Part shown: piece by piece, positions 8,590 through 15,894 of the stretch | How positions within the stretch are numbered: position 1 is the stretch's first letter | How the letters are laid out: each line of letters opens with the position of its first letter | Source: Planctomyces sp. | GTDB lineage: Bacteria; Planctomycetota; Planctomycetia; Planctomycetales; Planctomycetaceae | NCBI GenBank assembly: GCA_013822855.1 | Contig: PNLE01000011.1 | Coordinates: 1-38,823, forward strand | DNA length: 38,823 nucleotides | Reading direction: 5' to 3' | Notes under the pieces: model-generated | Databases searched by the model: none | Seen by the model: the letters and a program-made list of their open reading frames with translations, nothing else | What the model was told of the DNA's origin: nothing | Made by a program: the position numbers and the translations under genes

Positions 8590-8620
8590 GGGCGTTTTGC
8601 GCCAGAGGATTTTTTCGCGG

Positions 8621-10282
8621 ATGTCCAAGCATATTTTCGTGACGGGTGGCGTGGTCAGTTCTCTGGGCAAAGGGCTGACGTCGGCGTCGATCGGCACGAT
8701 TCTGGAGAGCCGCGGCCTCCGCGTCCGCATGCAGAAGCTCGATCCGTACATCAATGTCGATCCCGGCACGATGAGTCCTTACCAGCATGGAGAAGTCTAT
8801 GTGCTGGATGATGGGGCGGAGACCGACCTCGACCTGGGGCATTACGAGCGGTTTACCGACAGCCCGCTCACCCGCGACTCCAACTTCACCTCGGGCCGCA
8901 TCTACCTCAAGGTGATCGAGAAGGAACGGCAGGGGAAGTATCTGGGGGGCACCGTGCAGGTCGTCCCGCACATCACCGACGAGATCAAGAACTCGGTTCT
9001 CAAACTCGCCGGGCCGGATGTCGATGTGGTGATCACCGAACTCGGCGGGACGGTGGGCGATATTGAAGGGCTTCCCTTCCTCGAAGCCATCCGCCAGATT
9101 CCGCTCGACATCGGTCGCGAGAACTGCCTGTTCATCCATTTGACGCTGGTGCCGTACTTGAAGGCGGCCCGCGAACTGAAGACCAAGCCGACGCAGCACA
9201 GCGTGCAGCAATTGCGGCAGATCGGTATCCAGCCCGACGTGCTGATCATTCGCTGCGAACGTCCGCTGGGTCGCGACAACGCCGAGAAGATCGGTCTCTT
9301 CTGCAACGTCGAAAAGAACGCCGTCATCGAGGAGATGGATACGGAGTTCTCGATCTACGAGGTCCCGCTGGGACTGATTGATCATGGTCTCGACGACCTC
9401 ATCGTCCGCAAGTTGAGCCTCAAGGCGGGCGAGCGGAAGATGGAGGGCTGGGAAGCCCTTGTTCACAAGATTCGGAATCCGCAGCACGATGTGACAATCG
9501 CCGTCGTCGGCAAGTACATCGAACACCGGGATGCCTACAAGTCGATCTACGAATCGCTGGATCATGCCGGTTTCAAGTACGATTCGCGGATCATCGTGAA
9601 GCGGATCGAAGCGGAAGAACTCGAACAGCAGGATCCGGCGACGGTTCTCGCCGGTGTCGATGGCTTGTTGGTGCCGGGAGGCTTCGGCAAACGCGGCATC
9701 GAAGGCAAGATTCGCGCCGTCCGCTATGCCCGCACGCAGAAAATACCCTACTTCGGCATTTGCCTGGGGATGCAGGTCGCGGTCATCGAGTTCGCCCGTG
9801 ACGTCTTGGGCCACAAGAACGCCAACAGCACCGAATTCGTCGCCGATACCGACCATCCGGTGATCTGCCTTCTCGAAGAGCAGAAGAGCGTCACCCATCG
9901 TGGCGGCACCATGCGGTTGGGAGCACAGCCTTGCAAGCTGGCGGAGGGCTCGCTGATCTCCAAAGCCTACGGCAAGAGCGAGATCTCGGAGCGTCATCGC
10001 CACCGCTACGAGTTCAATCCCGAATACCGCGAGCAGTTTTCGGCCGCCGGCATGAAGCTGGTGGGAACCAGCCCGGACGGCAACCTCGTCGAAGCGATCG
10101 AGTTGGAAGGACATCCGTGGTTCGCCGCCGTCCAGTTCCATCCCGAATTCAAATCGAAGCCGCAGACGCCGCATCCCTTGTTCGATGGTTTCATCAAAGC
10201 GGCCCTGCAGCGCCATCAGGAGCGGGCCCAGGCGACCAGTTCCGCCAGTGCGACCGCCAATCCCGGCGTCGTCGGTGGTTGA
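8621..10282 (+). CDS. pyrG: CTP synthase (glutamine-hydrolysing)
   Basis: 553 residues, full length. The N-terminal amidoligase domain opens with the invariant [17 protein letters not shown]-loop region and continues through the [20 protein letters not shown] and [11 protein letters not shown] blocks to about residue 265. The C-terminal class-I glutaminase domain (about 290-545) has the nucleophile C381 in GICLGMQ and the catalytic H507 and E509 in FHPEF. It converts UTP, ATP and glutamine to CTP in the cytoplasm. ATG 8621 was chosen because the family always starts just before KHIFVTGG; a GTG-initiated frame from 8528 would run through the leader hairpin and add unrelated residues. AGAGGA lies about 10 nt upstream. 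The preceding gene is kdsB, a CTP-using enzyme. Confidence 0.97.
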   Translation: MSKHIFVTGGVVSSLGKGLTSASIGTILESRGLRVRMQKLDPYINVDPGTMSPYQHGEVYVLDDGAETDLDLGHYERFTDSPLTRDSNFTSGRIYLKVIEKERQGKYLGGTVQVVPHITDEIKNSVLKLAGPDVDVVITELGGTVGDIEGLPFLEAIRQIPLDIGRENCLFIHLTLVPYLKAARELKTKPTQHSVQQLRQIGIQPDVLIIRCERPLGRDNAEKIGLFCNVEKNAVIEEMDTEFSIYEVPLGLIDHGLDDLIVRKLSLKAGERKMEGWEALVHKIRNPQHDVTIAVVGKYIEHRDAYKSIYESLDHAGFKYDSRIIVKRIEAEELEQQDPATVLAGVDGLLVPGGFGKRGIEGKIRAVRYARTQKIPYFGICLGMQVAVIEFARDVLGHKNANSTEFVADTDHPVICLLEEQKSVTHRGGTMRLGAQPCKLAEGSLISKAYGKSEISERHRHRYEFNPEYREQFSAAGMKLVGTSPDGNLVEAIELEGHPWFAAVQFHPEFKSKPQTPHPLFDGFIKAALQRHQERAQATSSASATANPGVVGG

Positions 10283-10327
10283 AGGTTTCGCGATGAGGCC
10301 GGTCGTTTTCCGGGAGAGGATGTTTTC

Positions 10328-10969
10328 ATGGCCGCACAACTGACGGACAGCCCCCGCCTCTCCGTGATTCCGGCTGAGCTTGCGTTTGACGCCATCATCT
10401 TTGATTGCGATGGGACGCTCGGCGATTCCATGCCCATGCACTACGTGGCCTGGATCGAGACGTTGGCTCCCTACGGGGCGACGATGAGCGAGGACGAGTT
10501 CTACGCGATGGGGGGCTGGCCTACGAAGATCGTCGCCGAGACGATGATCCAGCGGTTCGGCCTCGACGTCGATCTCGACGGGATGGTCAAGCACAAGGAG
10601 GAACTGTTCGTGCAAAAGCTCGATCAGGTTCCGCCGATTCCCCAAGTGGTGGAAGCTGTCCATTACTACCACGGAAAACTTCCGATGGCGGTCGCGACCG
10701 GCGGCTTGCCTTTGGTTTGCCTGGGAGTGCTGAAAAGCATCGGGCTTTCCTCCGACTTGTTCGACACGATCGTCACGTGCGAGGATGTGCCGACCCACAA
10801 GCCCGATCCCGGGATCTTTCTGGAAGCCGCCCGCCGGCTCAAGACACCACCCGCCCGCTGCATTGTCTTTGAAGATGTGAATCCTGGAATCGAAGCCGCC
10901 CACCGGGCGGGGATGTTCGCGATCGACGTCCGCAGCTTCTACACGCCCCGCCGCATCACACCGCGGTAG
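10328..10969 (+). CDS. HAD hydrolase, beta-phosphoglucomutase/YqaB-like
   Basis: 213 residues. Motif I is IIFDCDGTLGDS (D26 nucleophile, D28 acid/base), followed by an alpha-helical cap (HYVAWIETL onward), motif II in VATGG, and the C-terminal PDPGIFLEAARRL and FEDVNPGIEAAHRAGM blocks of the beta-phosphoglucomutase subfamily. YqaB-type members dephosphorylate sugar phosphates such as fructose 1-phosphate; true mutases also exist in the family, so the substrate is open. A strong Shine-Dalgarno (GGGAGAGGA) precedes ATG 10328. It starts 45 bp after pyrG on the same strand and may be co-transcribed. It converges on the two-component kinase gene with only 19 bp between the stops. Confidence 0.88.
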   Translation: MAAQLTDSPRLSVIPAELAFDAIIFDCDGTLGDSMPMHYVAWIETLAPYGATMSEDEFYAMGGWPTKIVAETMIQRFGLDVDLDGMVKHKEELFVQKLDQVPPIPQVVEAVHYYHGKLPMAVATGGLPLVCLGVLKSIGLSSDLFDTIVTCEDVPTHKPDPGIFLEAARRLKTPPARCIVFEDVNPGIEAAHRAGMFAIDVRSFYTPRRITPR

Positions 10970-10988
10970 TGGACAAGAGGTTTGTTAA

Positions 10989-12476
10989 TCAATCTTTGTC
11001 GACTTCCGAGGTCTCTGCATCCTCGGCTTCAGGCTTTGGAAATCGTGATTGTGGTGTCGGCGGGGACGCTTTTCGAAGTTGCAGCACGAAGCGTGTTCCA
11101 TGGGGTGTCCGGCCTTCGCAATGGACTTCGCCCTCCATGCTCCGGGCGATGGCGGCCACCAAGGACAACCCCAGGCCGGTTCCCTCAATGCCCGCCTTGC
11201 GGGCTTGTGGCGATCGATAGAACGGTTCAAAGACCGCGGCGCGTTCCGATTCCGCGATTCCGCATCCCGCATCATCGATTATCAGGTGGATCGAGCCCTC
11301 CCGGTCTTCGGTGGAGATCGTTACAGGGGTGCCGGTCGTGCTGTATTTGAAGGCGTTCCCGACCAGATTGTCGAGCGCCTGGTTGAGCAGCGGCGGTGAC
11401 GCCCAGACGGTCGTCCCCGGAGGGACATGAAGCGACAGATCGCTCCAGCGGGGATGCCCGCGCCATCGCTGGAGGTAATGCGGCAGCCATTCATCAAGGG
11501 GCAAGGATTCCACCGCAGGTGGAGTCGATTCTCCCGTGGCTCTGGCGAGATACAGGAGTGTCTCGACGATCTGCTGCAGCTCATTCGTCTGGTTGCTGAG
11601 CTTGGTCAGCGCGTCGCGGTATTCGTGGCCCTCGCGCGGACGCCTCAGCGCGACATCGATCTCCCCTCGCAGGATCGTGAGGGGGGTGCGCAATTGATGG
11701 GCCGCATCGCCGGTGAACCGCTGCTGCTTCTCGAAGGCCTGCTGCAATTGGGACAACAATCCATTGAACGCGGCAGCCAGGTCGGCCAGTTCGTCGCGAC
11801 GGGGGGCGACCGGCAGGCGGAGGTGGAAGTCCGCACCGGTCATGGATGCGGCCCGCCGCGACATTTCGCCCAAAGGTGCCAGGGCGGCCCTGCAATACCA
11901 TCGTCCGATGATGGCGGCCAGGATCCAGAGAAAGGCCGGAAGGAGCGTGACCATCGCCAGCAGCCGCCACAGATTGGCCAGCAGTCTCCCCTCATGCCGA
12001 ACGACGAAAATCGTCATCGACGAAAACTCGTCGAATTCCATCTCGTCGTCGGGCTTGGGGGTGGTGGCCGCCAACTGTTTTCGCAAAACACGCCAAGGAG
12101 GCGCGGCGACTCCCCCTGGTGCCTTGGATCCCCTTTCCGTCCAGAAGGCGATCAGTGCGGAATCCTTGGCGATGGCAGGGTTCAAATTGCGGGAGTGATC
12201 CACCACGTTCCCGCGCGGATCGACGATCACCCAGCGGACATCCTCCACATGGCGTTCGCCGCCGAACTCGATCGTATGTTCCGTCGGCTGCCATTTGACC
12301 GCGTCGCTCTCCGCCTCCACGGCGGCAACCAGACCATTCAAGGCGCTGGCGAGAGGTTCGTCGAACTGCCGGAACAGCGATTCCCGGATCAACACATAGA
12401 CCACCAGCGAGTAACCCGTCAGGCAAATGCCCAGGGCGATCAGAAAGAACCACGAGACGCGATGGACGAGGGTCAT
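10989..12476 (-). CDS. Membrane sensor histidine kinase (HAMP-HisKA-HATPase)
   Basis: 495 residues. Transmembrane segments at about 9-30 and 172-193 enclose a periplasmic sensor region of about 140 residues with no recognised fold. A HAMP segment follows (about 194-245), then HisKA with H260 in AAHQLRTPLTIL, and the HATPase with N box (NLVGNAFKYS), G1 (DDAGCGI) and G2 (GTGLGLSL). This is the EnvZ/QseC/CusS-like class. The ATG overlaps the TGA of the regulator gene by 4 bp (ATGA), so the two are translationally coupled and very probably partners. The C-terminal 25 residues are Pro/Asp/Glu-rich and outside the kinase fold. The signal is unknown; nothing in the neighbourhood identifies a target operon. 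Confidence 0.92.
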   Translation of the reverse strand: MTLVHRVSWFFLIALGICLTGYSLVVYVLIRESLFRQFDEPLASALNGLVAAVEAESDAVKWQPTEHTIEFGGERHVEDVRWVIVDPRGNVVDHSRNLNPAIAKDSALIAFWTERGSKAPGGVAAPPWRVLRKQLAATTPKPDDEMEFDEFSSMTIFVVRHEGRLLANLWRLLAMVTLLPAFLWILAAIIGRWYCRAALAPLGEMSRRAASMTGADFHLRLPVAPRRDELADLAAAFNGLLSQLQQAFEKQQRFTGDAAHQLRTPLTILRGEIDVALRRPREGHEYRDALTKLSNQTNELQQIVETLLYLARATGESTPPAVESLPLDEWLPHYLQRWRGHPRWSDLSLHVPPGTTVWASPPLLNQALDNLVGNAFKYSTTGTPVTISTEDREGSIHLIIDDAGCGIAESERAAVFEPFYRSPQARKAGIEGTGLGLSLVAAIARSMEGEVHCEGRTPHGTRFVLQLRKASPPTPQSRFPKPEAEDAETSEVDKD

Positions 12477-13168
12477 TGGTCATCCCCGTCGCATGGTTCG
12501 GATTCAAGGACATACCCGCGTCCGCGGCGGGTTTGGATGACGCGGGGACCGTGGACTTCGAGCTTCCGCCGCAGTTCTTTGACATGGACTTCAATGGTGT
12601 TGGAAAGCCCGTCGTACTGGTCTCCCCAGACGCTGTCGAAGATCAGGGTCCGCGAAAGGACACGTCCGGGATTCCTCAGGAACAGGCAGAGGAGTGTGAA
12701 TTCCTTGGCGGTCAGATCCACGGAGACGCCGGCACGCACCACCCGCTGGGTTCCGAGATCCGCCCGGATGCCCAGTTGTTCGAGGATAAAGCCTCCCTTC
12801 TCTTCGGGTCTTCGCAGAAGAGCGCGAATGCGGGCGAGAAGTTCCTCGAACGCGAAGGGCTTGCAGAGATAGTCGTTGGCACCTGCGTCCAATCCCTGGA
12901 CCCGTTCCGCGACCGCGTCGCGGGCCGTCAGGAAGAGAACCGGTGTGACGCGATCGCGTCCGCGAAATCGTTTCAGCAGGTCGATGCCGTCCTCGCCCGG
13001 CAACCACCAGTCGAGCAGCACGAGATCCCAGCCCCCTTGTTCGAGTGCCAGGGCACCCGCCGGGCCGTCGCCGGCATGTTCGACGACGTACCCCTCTTCC
13101 GCGAGCCCCCGCAGGAGAAAGTCGGCGATCCGCCGTTCGTCTTCCACCAATAGAATCCGGTGACCCAT
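12473..13168 (-). CDS. OmpR-family response regulator
   Basis: 231 residues. The receiver domain has the acidic pair E9-D10 (LVED), phospho-acceptor D53 in LLDWWLPGEDG and the lysine of CKPF near position 104. It is followed by an OmpR/PhoB winged-helix DNA-binding domain with SVDLTAKEFTLL, VLSRTLIFDSVWG and NTIEVHVKELRRKL, ending at RGRGYVL. It should bind DNA as a dimer after phosphorylation by the overlapping kinase gene downstream. A short palindrome (13194-13205) lies just upstream of the start codon and could be an autoregulatory site (inference). Confidence 0.94.
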   Translation of the reverse strand: MGHRILLVEDERRIADFLLRGLAEEGYVVEHAGDGPAGALALEQGGWDLVLLDWWLPGEDGIDLLKRFRGRDRVTPVLFLTARDAVAERVQGLDAGANDYLCKPFAFEELLARIRALLRRPEEKGGFILEQLGIRADLGTQRVVRAGVSVDLTAKEFTLLCLFLRNPGRVLSRTLIFDSVWGDQYDGLSNTIEVHVKELRRKLEVHGPRVIQTRRGRGYVLESEPCDGDDQ

Positions 13169-13193
13169 TGCATGACCTGCCGAAAAGCGGGAG

Positions 13194-13205
13194 GAGAATT
13201 TTCTC
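13194..13205. promoter_or_regulatory. Palindrome GAGAATTTTCTC upstream of the OmpR-type gene
   Basis: Perfect 12-bp palindrome, 26-37 nt before the regulator's ATG. On the minus strand TATTAT lies immediately upstream (13213-13208) and resembles a -10 box, although no matching -35 box is seen. It is a candidate operator or promoter element only. Confidence 0.25.
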
Positions 13206-13307
13206 GATAATACGCGACTTCAAGAGCTGCGGCCCGTAAATCCATGATTTCGCCATTGTTCGTCTGGATGTGGATCGGGCGGCGCACTTACGTGAAGTAG
13301 GCCATTC

Positions 13308-13706
13308 TCACCCGGCGTGGTTTCCGGTGGCGAGCGGCTCTTCATTCGCCCGCCGAATGGGGATCGATCGATAGGGGGTGTGCCATTCGAAGAAGTCCTG
13401 CGAACCTTGCGGAGACCGGGACTTGGCTGGCTCGGCCTTGGCGGGTTGCCCGCAGCCAAATCCCGGTTCGCCCACAGTGGAATTCGGCAGCATGTCCGAA
13501 AGATGGCTGAGGAGGCTGATGGCCAGATAGAGCGACCCGGCGACCAGCATGCCATCCAGCATGACGGTTCCCGGCCAGCAGGCATCGATTCCCCAGCCGA
13601 CGGCACCGGGGATGAAGAGTGCCAACGCAATGGCGAACGCCACCTGGGACTCGCGGGTCTCTTCCGTCCCGTCGGCCGATCGAATGTCTTTGGTTTCAGT
13701 TTCCAT
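13308..13706 (-). CDS. Small membrane protein of unknown function
   Basis: 132 residues from ATG 13706, which has TGGAG eight bases upstream; an in-frame ATG seven codons earlier lacks a ribosome binding site. After an acidic N-terminus (METETKDIRSADGTEE) there are two hydrophobic segments (about 23-45 and 50-70, FAIALALFIPGAVGWGI and MLVAGSLYLAISLL). A hydrophilic, Pro/Lys/Arg-containing tail follows with no recognised motif. Two helices with a hydrophilic tail fit an inner-membrane accessory protein, but I do not recognise the family. It lies 139 bp upstream of the OmpR-type pair on the same strand, so a link to that sensor is possible but unsupported. Confidence 0.55.
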   Translation of the reverse strand: METETKDIRSADGTEETRESQVAFAIALALFIPGAVGWGIDACWPGTVMLDGMLVAGSLYLAISLLSHLSDMLPNSTVGEPGFGCGQPAKAEPAKSRSPQGSQDFFEWHTPYRSIPIRRANEEPLATGNHAG

Positions 13707-13800
13707 GATGGACTCCAGTGCTTGCATCAGGTTGGTGACAGGTAACTTGGCGTTACGCTCTCAACCTTATGCGAGGGAACTGAAGCCACCGTGAGCGGCG

Positions 13801-13818
13801 GATAAAATCGACTTTATC
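13801..13818. repeat. AT-rich inverted repeat
   Basis: GATAAA / TTTATC arms (6 bp) around ATCGAC. It sits 51 bp past the YdjY stop and about 95 bp upstream of the small membrane protein's start, both minus strand. It could be an operator or a weak hairpin; no U-tract follows. Confidence 0.3.
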
Positions 13819-13868
13819 TTTCGCCCGGAGGGTCTCCACACATTGCCGGAAGGGTGGGAATCAAACTT

Positions 13869-14843
13869 TTACTTGGTTGCGGGTGGCGTGGAGGCGAGGC
13901 GGATCTCGATGGTCACGGGGGTGTCGACAGGGGGGATCCGTTCCGTGTAAGCCTCAAAGAGGAGGTCTTCGCCGGCGGCGGTGCTGGCGGCGGCCACGTC
14001 GATGGTCGCCGAGGAGAAGTTCGCGACGCAGATGAGATCGCCGCCATCGGCCAGATACCGCTGCTTCCCGCTGTCGGGGTCGGCTTCGAACAGGCTGCCC
14101 ACAAAAACGAAATCGGCTTTCATCTCGTTGAACTGCGATTCAGTGAAGAACTTGTCGATGGACGGCTGCAGGCGAGGATCAGGGACGAGTTTTTTGAGTT
14201 CGGCCTTCTTCTCGGGAGTCATGTGGCCGTACCAGAGGAGTTCCTTCTGGCGGTCATCCCAGATGAGGCCGCAATCGTCGGGGAATTTGAGATCCTCGTT
14301 GATCGTCGGCAGTTTGGAGACGAAATAGCGGCGGGTGGCGTTGCGAACCCATGACTGGGCGGCCGCACGCTGTTCCTTCCCCTGCTCGTCCTTCCAAAGG
14401 AGTGTGAGCTCCAGTTTCTCGCCCGTGGGTGGTTGAAACTTCGGCTGATATTTCACGCCTGTCCCCGTCTTGGCGCCCAACGCCAACAGCCCCGCATGGA
14501 CGAGCTGCGCGGTGGAATCGACCGCGACGATCGATTCGTGCTCCTTGGTCTGCTTGGGGCAGGCGAGCATTTCGAGTTGTCCCTCGCGGAGAACCACGCG
14601 CCCTTTGACCAGCAGCCGCTTATTGGCGGCATCGACCAGCACGGTTCCGGCGGGGTTCAGCGGTGTCAGCTTGTCGCCCGCCTTCTCGGCACCTGCAAGG
14701 GAGGCCGGTGGTGCGGGGGTGGCCGGTGTCGCCGTTGGTGGGGTTACAGGGGGCTGGGAAACGGCCGTGTCCGCGGCGACCAACCCCAAGGCTCCAGGCA
14801 CCAGCAGTCCCGTAATCATCCGGGAAATCGTTCGTGAGGACAT
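13869..14843 (-). CDS. YdjY-domain secreted protein
   Basis: 324 residues. An N-terminal signal peptide (about 1-29, ending VSQ) is followed by a Pro/Thr/Ala-rich linker (30-55). The conserved core begins at about residue 65 with VDAANKRLLVKGRVVLREGQLEMLACPK and continues through KEHESIVAVD and VHAGLLALGAKTG. This is the signature of the YdjY domain found in many planctomycete exported proteins and near iron-sulfur or redox proteins in other bacteria. The second half (WVRNATRRYF, FPDDCGLIWDD) is shared with planctomycete relatives but has no assigned activity. AAAGG precedes ATG 14843 by seven bases. Function unknown; periplasmic location is inferred from the signal peptide. Confidence 0.8.
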   Translation of the reverse strand: MSSRTISRMITGLLVPGALGLVAADTAVSQPPVTPPTATPATPAPPASLAGAEKAGDKLTPLNPAGTVLVDAANKRLLVKGRVVLREGQLEMLACPKQTKEHESIVAVDSTAQLVHAGLLALGAKTGTGVKYQPKFQPPTGEKLELTLLWKDEQGKEQRAAAQSWVRNATRRYFVSKLPTINEDLKFPDDCGLIWDDRQKELLWYGHMTPEKKAELKKLVPDPRLQPSIDKFFTESQFNEMKADFVFVGSLFEADPDSGKQRYLADGGDLICVANFSSATIDVAAASTAAGEDLLFEAYTERIPPVDTPVTIEIRLASTPPATK

Positions 14844-15008
14844 ACGAGACCTTTCATGAGGACTCTTAGTATTCGGCTAGCAGGTCACTTGATCTCTGAA
14901 GTAGAGTTCCACTCATCACACTCGGAAACCAGTCGAGCCGAGTCAAGCCTGTTCGCTGCGGAGGCCGCCATGGGAACGCTGACTTCATCGGAGTTCGGAG
15001 GGAACAAG

Positions 15009-15812
15009 ATGCGGAAATTGATGTGGACACTGGCCGTCTTGATGATTGGGAGCCTGGCAATCGCCCAAGAGAAAGTCGACCAAGAGACAGTCGACGAGGT
15101 GGATACCTTCTTCTTTCGGTCAACGTTCTTGGAAGTCACGCCGAAGCAACATGAGGGACTGACGGCTCTTGCACGCCATTTCGACGAGCCACTGAGTCAA
15201 TGGCGGGATGAAGTGAATGAGTTGCAGAATCGTCAACAAATCCTCGGGCAGATGATCCAAGAGCTTGAACGGCAATACGATCAAGCGGTCTTCCAGTCAC
15301 TTACGGAATTGCAGCGGAAGGTCATTGAAGCGGAGGAAGCTGACAAATGGCAGGCCCAGCAGCTTCGTGATCTCCGGTTTCTGCACCAGTTCCCGATCCT
15401 TGCCCACGCTGCTGCCACGATGAACGACATCCGCTTCTTTCGTGGAGTTCCTCGGGAAAAGAAGGGGCAACCTGCAAGTGTCGATCAGCCCCAGGTTGAG
15501 AAGCAGGGTTACGCTTTCTTCAGCGAACCCATGAACATCAATTCCTCAGCAATACAATCCCTAAAGAAGAACCTGGTCGACTATCGGCAGTTTGAACCCT
15601 ACGCCGGGCCCAAATTCTGCGGCAGCTTCCATCCCGATCTTTGCATTGAGTGGGATAACGATGAGGGGCTCCAGCAGGTCTTTTTTTGCCTGACTTGCCG
15701 CGAAGCCTTGGCTGTGCTGGGCGAGACGCGATTCAAGATCGAATTGAAATATGACCTCGTGAAAGAAATATTAAAGCTTATTAAAAGCACGGCAGATGCA
15801 GTAGGTAAATAA
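15009..15812 (+). CDS. Secreted coiled-coil protein with a Cys/His C-terminal motif
   Basis: 267 residues from ATG 15009, which has a near-perfect Shine-Dalgarno (GGAGGG) and begins a clean signal peptide (1-20, ending AIAQ). A frame starting farther upstream at 14856 lacks both. Residues 65-118 are predicted by eye to form a coiled coil (QNRQQILGQMIQELERQY region). The C-terminal third has C204, H208, C212, C227 and C230 in the arrangement CGxFHPDxC-x14-CxTC. Similar CG-FHPD...CxxC blocks occur in several uncharacterised bacterial proteins, from memory, and suggest a metal site, but the second pair lacks the His needed for a c-type heme. Function unknown. It is divergent from the YdjY gene. 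Confidence 0.7.
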   Translation: MRKLMWTLAVLMIGSLAIAQEKVDQETVDEVDTFFFRSTFLEVTPKQHEGLTALARHFDEPLSQWRDEVNELQNRQQILGQMIQELERQYDQAVFQSLTELQRKVIEAEEADKWQAQQLRDLRFLHQFPILAHAAATMNDIRFFRGVPREKKGQPASVDQPQVEKQGYAFFSEPMNINSSAIQSLKKNLVDYRQFEPYAGPKFCGSFHPDLCIEWDNDEGLQQVFFCLTCREALAVLGETRFKIELKYDLVKEILKLIKSTADAVGK

Positions 15813-15894
15813 GTCTCGCATGAATTCAGGTGTGCCCTTTTCCAGCGAACTTGCAATCGCACTGTCCAATTGAGTGACCGATCTGTTGCCAAAC

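Noticed and set aside
8528-8620. N-terminal extension of PyrG from GTG 8528
   Set aside because: It would translate through the leader hairpin and add 31 residues not found in CTP synthases; ATG 8621 gives the canonical N-terminus.
8324-10903. Very long open frame on the minus strand opposite kdsB/pyrG/HAD
   Set aside because: It is antisense to three well-supported genes, has Arg/His/Asp-rich composition without any motif, and is expected from GC-rich codon use on the coding strand.
10972-11000. GACAAGA...TCTTTGTC near-inverted repeat at the convergent stops of the HAD and kinase genes
   Set aside because: The arms pair imperfectly, overlap coding sequence on one side, and no T-run follows on either strand.
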